A DNA stretch of 64,000 bases from Actinomycetes bacterium (GCA_021846325.1 JAJZBX010000008.1:1-64000), one strand, 5' to 3'; shown: positions 41,235-51,825, counted from the stretch's first letter. A program made the numbers and translations. Notes: generated by a model not told the origin, from the letters alone.

Positions 41235-41864
41235 ATGGCAAAACAGAGCCGCTCGATTCCCGTTATGCGAGCGGTCGTTGACGAGGTGGCTGCTCGGTTG
41301 TGGGCGGTTGACGAGTCGCTGATTCGCATCCCCGACATTTGCGACGCCACGGGCGTCAACTACGGCTCGGTGTACCACCATTTTGGTTCACGCGAGCACG
41401 TTATCGACGCGGCTTACGACCAGATGTTCAGTGACCTGGTCCAGCGCGACATCGATGACCTGGCGCTGGCGAGCCGTGAGTCGCTGGATATGGGGGAGTT
41501 TTTGGAGCGATTGCGTCCGCTCATCGCGATGCTTTCGGCCGGTCCAGATCGCCAGCGCGGTCGGGCGATGCGAGCCCGAATCGTCGCGGCAGCGCTGACT
41601 CGACCCGAACTCACGCGGTTGATCGGCGCGACGGAGTCGCGCCTGACGGCCGAGTTGAGCCTCGTCGTCACGGTTGGACAGGATCGCGGCTTCTTGCGCA
41701 AAGACGTGTCGGCTCGATCGCTCGCAGTGTTACTGCAGGCGATCATCTTCGGGCGCATCCTCGACGACGTGACGGACTCGCCGATCGAGCAGGGCGATTG
41801 GGATTTCACGATTGCCACGCTGTTCATGTCGCTCGTGAGCAACTCTGAGGCCCTCGACCGCTGA
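41235..41864 (+). CDS. TetR family transcription regulator
   Basis: 209 residues. The N-terminal DNA-binding domain has RIPDICDATGVNYGSVYHHFGSRE (about residues 32-55), the TetR helix-turn-helix, and the rest is an all-helical ligand domain. The ligand and targets are not known; neighbours are a small exported protein and an MFS transporter, which could be targets. Confidence 0.9.
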   Translation: MAKQSRSIPVMRAVVDEVAARLWAVDESLIRIPDICDATGVNYGSVYHHFGSREHVIDAAYDQMFSDLVQRDIDDLALASRESLDMGEFLERLRPLIAMLSAGPDRQRGRAMRARIVAAALTRPELTRLIGATESRLTAELSLVVTVGQDRGFLRKDVSARSLAVLLQAIIFGRILDDVTDSPIEQGDWDFTIATLFMSLVSNSEALDR

Positions 41865-41882
41865 GCAGCGTGTCAAACTGAG

Positions 41883-42242
41883 GTGGTGTTGGTCAGTCGA
41901 CTGGTGGGTGTAGCCGCGGTGGTGGCCGGGTTGGGCTGGTCCGCGGGCCACGCGACGGCGACCGAGAGTGGCGCGCCGCTGGCCGCGAACTGCAGTGCGT
42001 TGGCGCTCACCGCATCGTTGACCAATCTGGCCGCTTCGCATCCCGTGGCCGCCTTCGGCTGTGATGGTCCGTGGGCCTATCTGTGGGCCACCGTCTCGGT
42101 GGGGCCCAATCAGATTGGCGTGACCGAACTCATGCACTACGACGCCGTGCGAGCGACGTGGCTCGCCGCCTCTCGAGCGACATACTGCAAACCCGGTGCG
42201 CTACCCGCCGCGATCTACCGAGGCGCGTGCTTCTCCAACTGA
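41883..42242 (+). CDS. Small secreted protein with four cysteines, unknown function
   Basis: 119 residues from GTG 41883 (GTG 41886 equal). A signal peptide (about 1-27) ends near GHATATES. The mature part has four Cys (ANCSALAL, AFGCDGPWAYLW, TYCKPGALP, RGACFSN), spaced for two disulfides. No family is recognised. It follows the TetR gene by 18 nt. Confidence 0.6.
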   Translation: MVLVSRLVGVAAVVAGLGWSAGHATATESGAPLAANCSALALTASLTNLAASHPVAAFGCDGPWAYLWATVSVGPNQIGVTELMHYDAVRATWLAASRATYCKPGALPAAIYRGACFSN

Positions 42243-42282
42243 GTGAGGGTCGCGCGGTGACCATCACCTACGCTACGTAGTC

Positions 42283-43578
42283 GTGCGTCGCGGACTCGGC
42301 TCGTTGGCGTGGGCGTCCACCCAGGATCTCTTTGACCAGACGACGGCCTTCGGACGGTTGGCCCTGGTGCACGTCGCCATGATGGCCGGTGACACGTTCG
42401 TGACGGTCTCGCTCGCTGGATCGCTCTTTTTCTCGGTCTCACCGACCGAGGCCAAGGGCAAGGTCCTCGCGTACCTGCTGATTACCATCGCTCCCTTCGC
42501 CGTCGTCTCGCCACTGCTGGGACCGCTGATTGACCGTTCGCCCAACGGTCGGCGCGTTCTCGTCGCACTCTCGGCGGGGGCCCGAGCCTTGTTGTGCTGG
42601 ACGATGAGTCAGCACCTCAACTCCCTCTGGCTTTATCCCGAGGCGTTCCTCGTCCTCATCTCCTCCAAGTTGTACGTCGTGACCAGAGGAACCCTGGTGC
42701 CCGAGATGGCCCGTACGGATCAGTTCAGCGAGCACAGTTCGACGGTCGGCAACGCGGGCTGGCCCCGGGGGGACGTCGGTGAGACCGCCGGCTTCGCCGG
42801 CTTCAACGCGCAGTTGACCCTGCTCGGCACTGTCGCGGGACTGCTCGCCGGCACGATCGCGGCCGGGATGCTCAAGGGTATTGGTGCACCCTCGGTACTG
42901 GTGGCGGCGTCGATCGTCTACATCGGTGCGACGATCGCGAGCACGCGACTGCAGCGACCGGCGAAGATCGTGCGCGACGAGTTCGTCCAGATGACCCAGG
43001 CGGAGCGAGATCGTCACGCCCTGAACCCGTTCGGCGACGCCGAGGTGGCCCGGGGCCTCGGTGCCGCGTCGGTTGTGCGATTCACGGTCGGGTTCGCGAC
43101 CTTCCTACTCGCCTTCGGACTGCGCCGAGTCCACGCCGGACTCGGTTGGTTCGCCCTGGCGCTCGCCCTGAGCGGCGTTGGGGCGCTGGTCGGACTCGGT
43201 CTCGTTACCCGCGCGCGTAACGCGCTTCGCGAGTCAACCCTGCTGGCGTGGGCGCTGCTCGCGACGTCAATCGGCGCCGCGTTCGCGGGCCAGTACCCCA
43301 ACCTCGCCGTTCAGGCGACCTTCGCGGGTTGGTTGGGGCTCTGTGCGGCGGTGGCGCAGCCGAGCTTCGACGCCATTACCCAGCGTCACGTCCCCCCCGG
43401 CGCACAGGGCCGCACCTTCGCCCGCTTCGCGGTGCGCCAGCAGCTGGCCTGGGTGATTGGCGCGGTAATCCCGGTCGCTATCTCACTCTCATTTTCGCTT
43501 GGTGACCTCTTCCTGGCCCTGCTCGCCATGGTCGCCGCCGTGGTGTACGCCATCGCGCGTCGAAGGACTCGACCCTGA
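42283..43578 (+). CDS. MFS transporter, unknown substrate
   Basis: 431 residues, about 12 membrane helices; LLGPLIDRSPNGRRVLV is an MFS loop-2 motif. A long polar loop (about 115-165) follows helix 4. GTG 42283 has TACGCT 8 nt upstream (42269-42274) and no SD. The substrate is unknown; the TetR-type protein nearby could control it. Confidence 0.85.
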   Translation: MRRGLGSLAWASTQDLFDQTTAFGRLALVHVAMMAGDTFVTVSLAGSLFFSVSPTEAKGKVLAYLLITIAPFAVVSPLLGPLIDRSPNGRRVLVALSAGARALLCWTMSQHLNSLWLYPEAFLVLISSKLYVVTRGTLVPEMARTDQFSEHSSTVGNAGWPRGDVGETAGFAGFNAQLTLLGTVAGLLAGTIAAGMLKGIGAPSVLVAASIVYIGATIASTRLQRPAKIVRDEFVQMTQAERDRHALNPFGDAEVARGLGAASVVRFTVGFATFLLAFGLRRVHAGLGWFALALALSGVGALVGLGLVTRARNALRESTLLAWALLATSIGAAFAGQYPNLAVQATFAGWLGLCAAVAQPSFDAITQRHVPPGAQGRTFARFAVRQQLAWVIGAVIPVAISLSFSLGDLFLALLAMVAAVVYAIARRRTRP

Positions 43579-43605
43579 CCGCCGTGCGCTGTGCTGTACT
43601 TGGTC

Positions 43606-44904
43606 ATGGAAATACGAGAGGTCGCGGGTAGGGGATCGTTGGTTGACGGGCGTTCCCACGTCGTCATCGTGGGTGGCGGCTTTGCCGGCGTCGCCGTGGC
43701 GCGGGGTCTGGCCAACAGCGAGGTTCGCGTGACCATTGTCGACCAGCACAATTTCCACACGTTTTTGCCGTTGCTCTACCAGGTGGCGACGGCCGGGCTC
43801 GAACCGGCGGACGTCGCGTACCCGATTCGCACGATCTTCGGTCACGCCCCCAACGTCGGGTTCCGCCACGGCCGTGTGCGGCGAGTCGAGCACGGCGCCA
43901 ACGTGGTCGTGCTCGACGACGGCTCGAGACTCGCCTACGACCACCTCGTCGTTGCGACCGGGGCGACGGCGGCGTTCTTTGCCATCCCGGGTGCGTCGCA
44001 GTACGCCATGCCGCTCTACTCGCTCGCTGACGCACGCCGATTGCGCAACAAGCTCCTGCTCGCCCTCGAGGGGGCTGACGCGCGGGCCGATCTCGATCCC
44101 CAAGCGCTGACCTTCGTCGTCGTGGGCGGGGGACCGACCGGGGTCGAGACGGCGGGTGCGCTGTCCGAGTTGATCAGCATTTCGCTGCGTCGCGACGGTC
44201 TGCGATTGGAGCCGTCACTCGTGCGGGTGGTGCTCGTGGACTTGGCCGACCGGCTTCTGACGGCGTTCCCCGAATCAGCGAGCCGCTACGCCGCGAAGGA
44301 GCTGCGCTCCCTAGGGGTCGAAGTCGAGTTCGGCCGGTCAGTCGTCGAAGTCGAAGAGCGAGCCATTCGCTTCGCCGACGGCGAGCGCCTGGAGACGGCA
44401 GCGGTCATCTGGGCCGCGGGCGTGACGGCGAAGGGTACGCTCGCCCACGAGTTGTCCGTCGTGGCCGGACCGGGTGGACGAGCCCAGGTCGGTCGGGACC
44501 TGCGCTGTGTGAACTGCGACAACATCTGGGCCGTTGGTGACGCGGCGGCCGTACCGCTTTCCGATGACGAGATCTGCCCGCAGTTGGCGCCGGTCGCTAT
44601 CCAGTCGGGACGCCACTGCGCCGACCAGATTCTCCACGCCGTCCGTGCTGAACCTCTGGAACCGTTCGTATATCGCAATAAGGGCATCATGGCGACGATC
44701 GGGCGGCGGGCGGCCGTGGCCAAACTGCCGCGCGGCGGCGTGATCCGCGGCACCCTGGGCTGGCTGGCCTGGTTGGGTCTGCACCTCTTCTACCTGGTCG
44801 GATTTCGCAACCGGTTGCGAGTCATGATCAATTGGACGTGGCGCTACTTCGACTGGCCGTCGGGTCCGCGCCTGATCGTCGCGGACGCCGAGACCGCCGA
44901 GTAG
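43606..44904 (+). CDS. ndh: Type II NADH dehydrogenase (NDH-2)
   Basis: 432 residues from ATG 43606. FAD-binding VVIVGGGFAGVAVARGL; NADH-binding FVVVGGGPTGVETAGAL; NIWAVGDAAAVP near the FAD ring; QSGRHCADQI helix; a C-terminal amphipathic/hydrophobic part (LGWLAWLGLHLFYLVGFRNR) that binds the membrane. It passes electrons from NADH to quinone without pumping protons. Confidence 0.92.
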   Translation: MEIREVAGRGSLVDGRSHVVIVGGGFAGVAVARGLANSEVRVTIVDQHNFHTFLPLLYQVATAGLEPADVAYPIRTIFGHAPNVGFRHGRVRRVEHGANVVVLDDGSRLAYDHLVVATGATAAFFAIPGASQYAMPLYSLADARRLRNKLLLALEGADARADLDPQALTFVVVGGGPTGVETAGALSELISISLRRDGLRLEPSLVRVVLVDLADRLLTAFPESASRYAAKELRSLGVEVEFGRSVVEVEERAIRFADGERLETAAVIWAAGVTAKGTLAHELSVVAGPGGRAQVGRDLRCVNCDNIWAVGDAAAVPLSDDEICPQLAPVAIQSGRHCADQILHAVRAEPLEPFVYRNKGIMATIGRRAAVAKLPRGGVIRGTLGWLAWLGLHLFYLVGFRNRLRVMINWTWRYFDWPSGPRLIVADAETAE

Positions 44905-44905
44905 A

Positions 44906-46696
44906 TCACCCGAGTCGACGCGCCAGATCGTCGACCTCGTCGGCCAGGGCTTTGGGCAGTCGGTCGCCGAATTGGGCGAAGTGACTGCGGATGAGGGGGA
45001 CTTCGGCCCGCCACTCGTCCACGTCGACCCTCAGCAGTTCCTCGAGATCACCGGGTGATACCGCCAGTCCCTCAACGTTCAAGGCGTGGGGCGCTGGCAC
45101 GAACCCGATTGGGGTCTCCTTGGCGTCGCCGCGACCGGCCGTTCGCTCAAAGACCCACTCGAGCACCCGACTGTTTTCGCCGTACCCGGGCCACAGCCAC
45201 CGTCCGTCGTCAGCCTTGCGGAACCAGTTCACGTAGAAAATCTTGGGCAGTGATGCTTCGTCGAAGTGCTCGGCGAAGCTGAGCCAGTGGCCAAAGTAGT
45301 CCGCCATGTTGTAGCCACAAAACGGCAACATGGCGAAGGGGTCGCGACGCAGATTACCCACGGCGCCCGTCGCGGCGGCGGTGGTCTCTGAGGCCATGAT
45401 CGAGCCGAGAAAGACGCCGTGGTTCCACCCGCGTGACTGAAAGACGAGCGGCACGACGCCGGCCCGGCGTCCACCAAAGAGCACGGCGTCGATCGGCACG
45501 CCGGCGGGGTCCTGCCACTCGGGAGCAATCGCCGGGTCCTGCGCCGCGGGCGCGGTGAATCGAGAGTTGGGGTGGGCCGCCGGTGTGCCAAGCGACGCGT
45601 TCCAGGGCTGTCCGCGCCAGTCGGTCAGGTCGGCTGGCGGCTCACCCATGCCCTCCCACCAGACGTCGCCGTCGGCGGTGATCGCGGTGTTGGTGAAAAT
45701 GGTATTGGCCTGTACCGAGTACATGGCGTTGGGATTGGTGTCGTAGTTCGTGCCCGGCGCCACCCCGAAGAAGCCGGCCTCGGGATTGATGGCGTAGAGC
45801 CGTCCGTCCGGGCCAGGCTTCATCCAGCAGATGTCGTCGCCGATGGTCTCAACTTTCCAGCCGGGCAACGTTGGCACGAGCATCGCCAAGTTGGTCTTAC
45901 CGCACGCGCTGGGGAAGGCACCCGAGACGTACCGGACTTCGCCGGCGGGGTTGGTCAATTTCAAGATGAGCATGTGCTCGGCCAGCCAACCGTCGTCTCG
46001 GGCCATGACCGAGGCGATGCGCAGGGCGAAGCACTTCTTGCCCAACAAGGCGTTGCCGCCGTATCCGGATCCGTACGAGATGATTTCGTGGGTTTCGGGA
46101 AAGTGGACGATGTACTTGTTCTGCGCGTCGCAGGGCCACGGCACGTCGGCGCGGCCATCGACGAGTGGCATGCCTACCGAGTGCAGGCAGGGCACGAAGG
46201 TTCCCTCGTCGCCGAGCACGTCGAGGGCACCAGCACCCATGCGGGTCATGATGCGCATCGATACCGCGACGTAGGCCGAATCAGTGATCTCGACGCCGAT
46301 GTGAGCGATCCGAGAGCCGAGTGGCCCCATGGAGAACGGCACGACGTACATCGTGCGCCCCTTCATCGAACCCGCGAACAATGAATGAAGCGTGGCGCGC
46401 ATCTCGTCGGGGTCACGCCAGTTGTTGGTGGGACCGGCGTCCGCTTCGAATCGTGAACAGATAAAGGTGCGGTCCTCAACGCGTGCGACGTCGCCGGGAT
46501 CTGACGCGGCGTAGTAGCTATGGGGCCGTTTGGCGTCGGCGAGTCGGGTAAACGTGCCGTTGTCCACGAGGGTCTGACACAAGTCGTCATACTCTTGCGC
46601 TGAGCCATCGCACCAGTGGATACGATCAGGTGTCGTGAGCGCCGCGACCTCGTCAACCCAGTCGATGAGTCGCTGGTTCTTGGTGGGGTGTAACAC
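44906..46696 (-). CDS. pckG: Phosphoenolpyruvate carboxykinase (GTP)
   Basis: 596 residues from GTG 46696, with GGAGGG 6 nt before it. The GTP-type signature [13 protein letters not shown] is present, with [18 protein letters not shown], metal-site region IGDDICWMK, and [14 protein letters not shown]. It converts oxaloacetate to PEP in gluconeogenesis. The GTP form is typical of actinobacteria. It is divergent from thiL. Confidence 0.97.
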   Translation of the reverse strand: MLHPTKNQRLIDWVDEVAALTTPDRIHWCDGSAQEYDDLCQTLVDNGTFTRLADAKRPHSYYAASDPGDVARVEDRTFICSRFEADAGPTNNWRDPDEMRATLHSLFAGSMKGRTMYVVPFSMGPLGSRIAHIGVEITDSAYVAVSMRIMTRMGAGALDVLGDEGTFVPCLHSVGMPLVDGRADVPWPCDAQNKYIVHFPETHEIISYGSGYGGNALLGKKCFALRIASVMARDDGWLAEHMLILKLTNPAGEVRYVSGAFPSACGKTNLAMLVPTLPGWKVETIGDDICWMKPGPDGRLYAINPEAGFFGVAPGTNYDTNPNAMYSVQANTIFTNTAITADGDVWWEGMGEPPADLTDWRGQPWNASLGTPAAHPNSRFTAPAAQDPAIAPEWQDPAGVPIDAVLFGGRRAGVVPLVFQSRGWNHGVFLGSIMASETTAAATGAVGNLRRDPFAMLPFCGYNMADYFGHWLSFAEHFDEASLPKIFYVNWFRKADDGRWLWPGYGENSRVLEWVFERTAGRGDAKETPIGFVPAPHALNVEGLAVSPGDLEELLRVDVDEWRAEVPLIRSHFAQFGDRLPKALADEVDDLARRLG

Positions 46697-46761
46697 GTGA
46701 AGCCCTCCGTGATCTTCGCGTTGTCCCTCGACAACGTCATGGTCCAGTCGTCGTGCGTGCG

Positions 46762-47706
46762 ATGAACGACCCACCCGCCCCACCTACGGGACCCGTCCGA
46801 CGCGAAGACGACATCTTGGAGCGTATCGCCGCCATCGTCGGTCGGCGAACAATCCCTGACGGGGAGGTGCACGTCGGCGACGACGCCGCCGTTCTTCGCC
46901 CGTTCGTGGGGGAGTTGGTGCTCAGTACTGACGCGGCCGTTGGGGGCGTGCACCTGGACCCCGCGCTGTTCCCGCTGGAGGATTTGGGCTTTAAAGCCGT
47001 CGCGGCGGCGGTGTCGGACCTCGCCGCGATGGGTGCGCGACCTCGCGCGACGGTCGTGGCGGTCATCGCGCCGCCGGGCACTGACCTGGACGCGCTGCAC
47101 CGGGGAATGGCCGACGCCGCGGCCGCGACGTCGTGCCCGATTGTGGGTGGCGATTTGAGCGTTGGGGCCGACGTGGTTGTCGCGGTCACCGTGTTGGGCG
47201 AGTGTCCCGGTCGAGGTGCCGTGTTGCGCCGCGGGGCCCGCGATGGCGATGAACTCCTGATCACGGGTCCCCTCGGGCGCGCCGCGGCCGGCCTGCGCCG
47301 TCGGCGGGCCGGTGCGAGCCTGGACGATCCGTTGGTGGTGGCCCATCGTCGCCCGTGGCCCCGGCTGGCAGAAGGTCTTGCGGCCCGTGGTGCGGGGGTG
47401 CACGCGATGATGGACGTGAGCGACGGCCTGGCGCTCGATCTGCATCGGCTCGCTGACGCCAGCCGCGTGGGCTTCGTCCTCGATGCGGTGCCGGTCGCCG
47501 ACGGCGCCACCCTCGATGAGGCGCTGGCCGGTGGCGAGGACTACGAACTGCTCATTGCGACCGACGACCCGGCTCGGCTACGGCGCCAGTTCACGGACCG
47601 TGGGCTAGCCGAGCCGATAACGCTCGGTCGCGTTACGGCCGAGCCCGCCGTTCGCACACTCGGGGGCCAGCCGCTGGAACGTCGCGGGTGGCAACACCAC
47701 TGGTGA
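46762..47706 (+). CDS. thiL: Thiamine-monophosphate kinase
   Basis: 314 residues from ATG 46762 (GTG 46753 also possible). [61 protein letters not shown] and [10 protein letters not shown] follow the ThiL order. It phosphorylates thiamine phosphate to the diphosphate cofactor. The usual DxxVEGVHF is slightly altered (DAAVGGVHL). It is convergent with rpmB. Confidence 0.95.
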   Translation: MNDPPAPPTGPVRREDDILERIAAIVGRRTIPDGEVHVGDDAAVLRPFVGELVLSTDAAVGGVHLDPALFPLEDLGFKAVAAAVSDLAAMGARPRATVVAVIAPPGTDLDALHRGMADAAAATSCPIVGGDLSVGADVVVAVTVLGECPGRGAVLRRGARDGDELLITGPLGRAAAGLRRRRAGASLDDPLVVAHRRPWPRLAEGLAARGAGVHAMMDVSDGLALDLHRLADASRVGFVLDAVPVADGATLDEALAGGEDYELLIATDDPARLRRQFTDRGLAEPITLGRVTAEPAVRTLGGQPLERRGWQHHW

Positions 47707-47916
47707 TCAGGCGTTCGTGATCCGCCGAGTTGGCTTGGTCACCTTGCCCGCGCGCAGGCAGCCGGTGCAAACATTGAGTCGCGTCGGCGAGCCGCCCACC
47801 AGCGCGCGAACCCGCTGAATGTTCGGATTCCAGCGCCGCTTGGTGCGCCGGTGCGAGTGGGATACGTTCATGCCAAAGGACGGCTTCTTGCCGCAGATCT
47901 CGCAGACGGACGCCAT
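47707..47916 (-). CDS. rpmB: 50S ribosomal protein L28
   Basis: 69 residues: [45 protein letters not shown]. The four-Cys zinc form is retained, so it is the zinc-bound variant. AAGGAG precedes ATG 47916. Its promoter overlaps that of the divergent FakA-like gene. Confidence 0.97.
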   Translation of the reverse strand: MASVCEICGKKPSFGMNVSHSHRRTKRRWNPNIQRVRALVGGSPTRLNVCTGCLRAGKVTKPTRRITNA

Positions 47917-47977
47917 GGTGAACTTTCTCCTTACGCGGTCGCGACGCTCAAGGCCGCGGGTGCAAACCGAGGAGCCA

Positions 47978-47986
47978 TTGTAGCAT
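47978..47986. promoter_or_regulatory. Overlapping divergent -10 boxes of rpmB and the FakA-like gene
   Basis: TAGCAT (47981-47986, plus strand) lies 8 nt before ATG 47995. On the reverse strand TACAAT (47978-47983) would serve rpmB with a leader of about 55 nt. The two hexamers share three base pairs, so polymerase cannot hold both at once. Confidence 0.5.
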
Positions 47987-47994
47987 CGCTAGCG

Positions 47995-49623
47995 ATGACC
48001 TCCCGTACCAAGCTGTCGGCGGCGGACCTACGGGCCGCGATGACGACGTTCGCGGGCTTACTGCGGTCCCACAAGGACGTCATCAACCGATTGAACGTGT
48101 TTCCGGTGCCCGACGGCGATACCGGTACCAATATGACGCTGACGGTCGAGTCGGTGGTGGCGGCCTTTGCTCCCCTCGACGACGACGCGACGATGGACGA
48201 GGTCTGCACCGCGATCGCTCGCGGCTCGCTCATGGGCGCACGAGGCAACTCCGGGGTGATCCTGTCCCAATTACTACGCGGCCTCGTGGAGAAGTTCAAG
48301 TCGGTCGCCTCGATAACCCCCGCGCTGCTGGCCGAGTCATTGAGCCACGCGGATGTGCTCGCTCGCCAAGCCGTGGTTCGGCCGGTGGAGGGGACGATTC
48401 TCTCGGTCGCTCGGGCGGCGGCCCAGGGTGCCAACGCCGCGACCGCGTCGCTGTCCAACCTGGTGCGCAGTGCCCGCGATCGGGCGCACGAGGCGCTCGC
48501 GCACACGCCCGACCAACTGCCGGTCCTGCGGCTGGCGGGCGTCGTTGATTCGGGGGGCTCGGGCCTGGTTTTGCTCTTCGACGCCCTCTGTCACGTCGTG
48601 AGCAATGATCCATTACCCGATCCGCCCACCCTTGACTCCATCGAGGTGCACGCGTCGGGCGCACGAGAAGCGCTCGAGGTCCCGTCGCCTCGTTACGAAG
48701 TCATGTATCTACTGGACGCCGACGACGCGAAGATGCACGCCTTTCGCGACGTGTGGAGCGGCATCGGCGACTCGATCGTCATCGTCGGTGGCGACGGCCT
48801 CTACAACTGCCACATCCACACTGACGAAATTGGCGCCGCCGTCGAGGCCGCCCTCGACGCCGGGCGACCCCGCGAGATTCGCGTCACCGATCTCGCGGGG
48901 CAAGTGTTAGAAGAACGCTGGGTGCGTGACGCCGCCGTCGAGGCGGTCGAGTCCGATGAGCCGGCCCCGCCGACGTCGATCGTCGCCGTGGTGGCCGGTG
49001 ATGGCGTTGGTCGAATCTTTAAGTCCCTCGGCGTGCGGGTCCTAGTCCCCGGGGGCCAGTCGATGAATCCCTCCACCGCCGATCTGGTGGCGGCGGTCGA
49101 AGCGACGGGCTCGACTGAGGTTGTGCTACTGCCGAACAATTCGAATATCGTGCCCGTCGCCAATCAGGTAAATGACCTGGTCACCCAGGAGGTGACGGTC
49201 GCAGCAACCAACTCCATCGTCGAGGGGTTCGCGGCCCTGCTGGCCTATGACCCCAACGCCACGGCCGCGCACAACGCCACTGCGATGTCCGAGGCGGCTC
49301 GCCAGGTGGTTGCCGGTGAGGTCACGCGCGCGGTTCGTGATACCACGACCGACGCCGGTCCGGTGAAACGCGGCGACTGGATCGGCCTGAATGCTGACGG
49401 CGTCGTCTCGGTCGCCGAGTCCCTCGGCACCGCCTGCAACGGGCTGCTGGAGGCCATCATCACCGCGCAGCACGAGCTGCTGACCGTGATTGAGGGCGAG
49501 GGTTCGGACGCCGTCACGACGCGCCAGGTCACGGCGTTTGTCGCCGAACTCTTCCCGTCCGTGGGCGTCGAGGTTCACCACGGCGGCCAACCCCTGTACC
49601 CCTACCTCTTCGGCGTCGAGTGA
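47995..49623 (+). CDS. DAK/FakA-like (YloV) kinase
   Basis: 542 residues. The DhaL-type N-terminal domain has NVFPVPDGDTGTNMTLT and ARGNSGVILSQLLRG; the middle part and C-terminal DegV-like domain have VIVGGDGLYNCHIHTDE, and LPNNSNIVPVANQV. This is the fatty-acid kinase A (FakA/YloV) layout, which phosphorylates fatty acids bound to FakB. It sits directly before recG, as in many Gram-positives. plsX, a user of acyl phosphate, is 5 kb downstream. Confidence 0.9.
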   Translation: MTSRTKLSAADLRAAMTTFAGLLRSHKDVINRLNVFPVPDGDTGTNMTLTVESVVAAFAPLDDDATMDEVCTAIARGSLMGARGNSGVILSQLLRGLVEKFKSVASITPALLAESLSHADVLARQAVVRPVEGTILSVARAAAQGANAATASLSNLVRSARDRAHEALAHTPDQLPVLRLAGVVDSGGSGLVLLFDALCHVVSNDPLPDPPTLDSIEVHASGAREALEVPSPRYEVMYLLDADDAKMHAFRDVWSGIGDSIVIVGGDGLYNCHIHTDEIGAAVEAALDAGRPREIRVTDLAGQVLEERWVRDAAVEAVESDEPAPPTSIVAVVAGDGVGRIFKSLGVRVLVPGGQSMNPSTADLVAAVEATGSTEVVLLPNNSNIVPVANQVNDLVTQEVTVAATNSIVEGFAALLAYDPNATAAHNATAMSEAARQVVAGEVTRAVRDTTTDAGPVKRGDWIGLNADGVVSVAESLGTACNGLLEAIITAQHELLTVIEGEGSDAVTTRQVTAFVAELFPSVGVEVHHGGQPLYPYLFGVE

Positions 49624-51818
49624 GCGAGCTGGCGCCGCGTCGGCTGCGCCAGCTCGGCGAGTTGAGCGTCGATCAGTTGCGTCACGTTGGCCAACGCCGA
49701 GTGGCGGCGCTGCGTGAGCTCGACGTCGAATCGATTCTCGACCTCTTGGGGTACTACCCTCGCCGGTACGTAGATCGAACGCGTCGGGTGGATGTCTCAG
49801 AGCTCACCATTGGCGACGAGGCCGCGGTCTACGGGACGGTGGCGACGGTGCGCGCGCGCCGCACGCGCCAGGGCCGATCGATGGTCGAGGCGACCATCGA
49901 GGACGGGGCCGAATCGCTCGACGTCGTGTTCTTCAATCAGGCGTGGCGATCGCGCCAGTTGGTCGTTGGCGCCCAGGTTCTCCTGTACGGACGAGTTGTT
50001 GAGTATCGCGGTCGGCGACAACTCACGAACCCGGTGGTCGACGTCGTCGTTGGCGCGAGCGCTGATGAACGCGACGCCGGTCGGGTGGGGCGGATCGTCC
50101 CGATCTATCCAGCCCTGGGCAAGGCGGGGCTGACCAGCTGGGAGATGGGTGGCTTTGTCGAGGAGTCGCTGCGCCGCGCCGGACCGCTGCTCGACCCGAT
50201 GCCCGACTGGGTGCTCGCTGAGAACGACCTGGTGAGCCGGACGCAGGCCTACCGGGCAATCCACCGGCCAGCGGCGCTCGAGGATGCCGAACGCGCTCGC
50301 CGGCGGCTGGCGTTCGATGAGTTGGTCCGCCTGCAACTGCTCCTCGCCCTGCGCCGTCGACGGCTCGAACGTGAGTCATCGGGTCTCGTGCAACGGGCCG
50401 ATGTGCGAGACCTCGACGTGGGTCCCGGCGAGGTCGGCGGCTCGTTGCTTCGCCAATTCCTCGCCGGTCATCGGTTTCAACTGACCGGCGCGCAGCGCCG
50501 CGTCCTCGGTGACATCCTGGCCGACATGGCGTCGCCCGTGCCGATGCACCGACTCCTGCAGGGTGACGTCGGTAGCGGTAAGACGGTGGTCGCCCTCGCG
50601 GCCATGATGATCACCGTCGACCATCACCGTCAGGCCGCCCTCATGGCGCCGACCGAGGTGCTGGCCGAGCAGCACCTGGCGTCGATACGCGCCGACCTGG
50701 CGGGACTGCGCGTCGCGGACGAGGCGGTCCTGGGGGGCTCGCGACCGCTGAACGTTCAACTGCTCAGCGGCCGACTTCGCGTCGCCCAACGGCGATCAGT
50801 TCTCGAACAGGTCGCTCGTGGTGAGGTCGACGTGGTGGTGGGCACGCACGCCCTGCTGAGTGAGGACGTGACCTTTCGCGAGCTCGGCCTGGCGGTGGTG
50901 GACGAGCAGCACCGCTTCGGCGTCGAGCAGCGCGCGCTGCTGCGCGCCAAGGGTGCCCAGTGGTCCCAACTCGGTGCCGAGCCCGATCTCCTGGTCATGA
51001 CGGCAACCCCCATACCGCGAACGGCGGCCATGGTGTTATTCGGCGACCTCGAACACTCCGTGCTCGATGAGTTGCCTCCGGGTCGCGTTCCGGTGACGAC
51101 CGCGTGGGCCCAGACGGCTGCCGACGAGGCTCGTAGCTGGCAGCGCGTGCGTGACGAGGTCGCCCTCGGCCATCGCGCGTACGTCATCTGCCCGCTCGTC
51201 GAGGAGTCCGAACGCGTGGCGGCCGCCGGCGCGGTCGAGGAACACGCGCGCCTGTCGGCGGGCGCGCTCGAGGGTCTGCGGGTTGGACTGGTGCACGGTC
51301 AGATGGCCAGTGCCGCCAAGGAGGCGGTGATGCAGGCCTTTCGAACCGGTGAGCTCGACGTGCTCGTCGCCACCGTCGTGATCGAGGTCGGCGTTGACGT
51401 CGCGGACGCGACGGTGATCGTCATTGAGGACGCGTGGCGTTTCGGACTCGCCCAACTGCACCAGTTGCGTGGCCGCGTCGGTCGATCGGACCTGGTCAGC
51501 TTCTGTTACGTCTTCGGTGCGCCACCCGCCGATGACGGCCGCCAGCGACTCGAGGCGTTCGTGGCGTGCGACGACGGCTTCGCACTCGCCGAGATCGATC
51601 TGGCGTTGCGCGGCGAGGGAACCATTCTCGGCGTCCGTCAGCGCGGCCGCAGCGACCTGCGCTTGGCCTCCTTGACGCGCGACGCCGACGTGCTGGCCAT
51701 GGCCCACCACGTCGCTGGACGACTCGTTGAAGCAGATCTGCGTGATCAGGCGGCGCTGGTCGACGAGTTGCGCCTCTTCGTAGGCGACGAGGAGGCGGCG
51801 TACCTGTTCAAGTCCTGA
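49620..51818 (+). CDS. recG: ATP-dependent DNA helicase RecG
   Basis: 732 residues: N-terminal wedge/OB domain (about 1-200, DLLGYYPRRYVDR, GTVATVRARRT), Walker A LQGDVGSGKTVVAL, Walker B VVDEQHRFGV, then MTATPIPRT, QLHQLRGRVGRSD and the final VDELRLFVGDEEA. It remodels stalled forks and Holliday junctions. GTG 49620 overlaps the FakA-like stop. Confidence 0.96.
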   Translation: MSELAPRRLRQLGELSVDQLRHVGQRRVAALRELDVESILDLLGYYPRRYVDRTRRVDVSELTIGDEAAVYGTVATVRARRTRQGRSMVEATIEDGAESLDVVFFNQAWRSRQLVVGAQVLLYGRVVEYRGRRQLTNPVVDVVVGASADERDAGRVGRIVPIYPALGKAGLTSWEMGGFVEESLRRAGPLLDPMPDWVLAENDLVSRTQAYRAIHRPAALEDAERARRRLAFDELVRLQLLLALRRRRLERESSGLVQRADVRDLDVGPGEVGGSLLRQFLAGHRFQLTGAQRRVLGDILADMASPVPMHRLLQGDVGSGKTVVALAAMMITVDHHRQAALMAPTEVLAEQHLASIRADLAGLRVADEAVLGGSRPLNVQLLSGRLRVAQRRSVLEQVARGEVDVVVGTHALLSEDVTFRELGLAVVDEQHRFGVEQRALLRAKGAQWSQLGAEPDLLVMTATPIPRTAAMVLFGDLEHSVLDELPPGRVPVTTAWAQTAADEARSWQRVRDEVALGHRAYVICPLVEESERVAAAGAVEEHARLSAGALEGLRVGLVHGQMASAAKEAVMQAFRTGELDVLVATVVIEVGVDVADATVIVIEDAWRFGLAQLHQLRGRVGRSDLVSFCYVFGAPPADDGRQRLEAFVACDDGFALAEIDLALRGEGTILGVRQRGRSDLRLASLTRDADVLAMAHHVAGRLVEADLRDQAALVDELRLFVGDEEAAYLFKS

Positions 51819-51825
51819 CAGCACC

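Noticed and set aside
46697-46761. TPP riboswitch before thiL
   Set aside because: The gap between pckG and thiL is too short and has no THI-box sequence.
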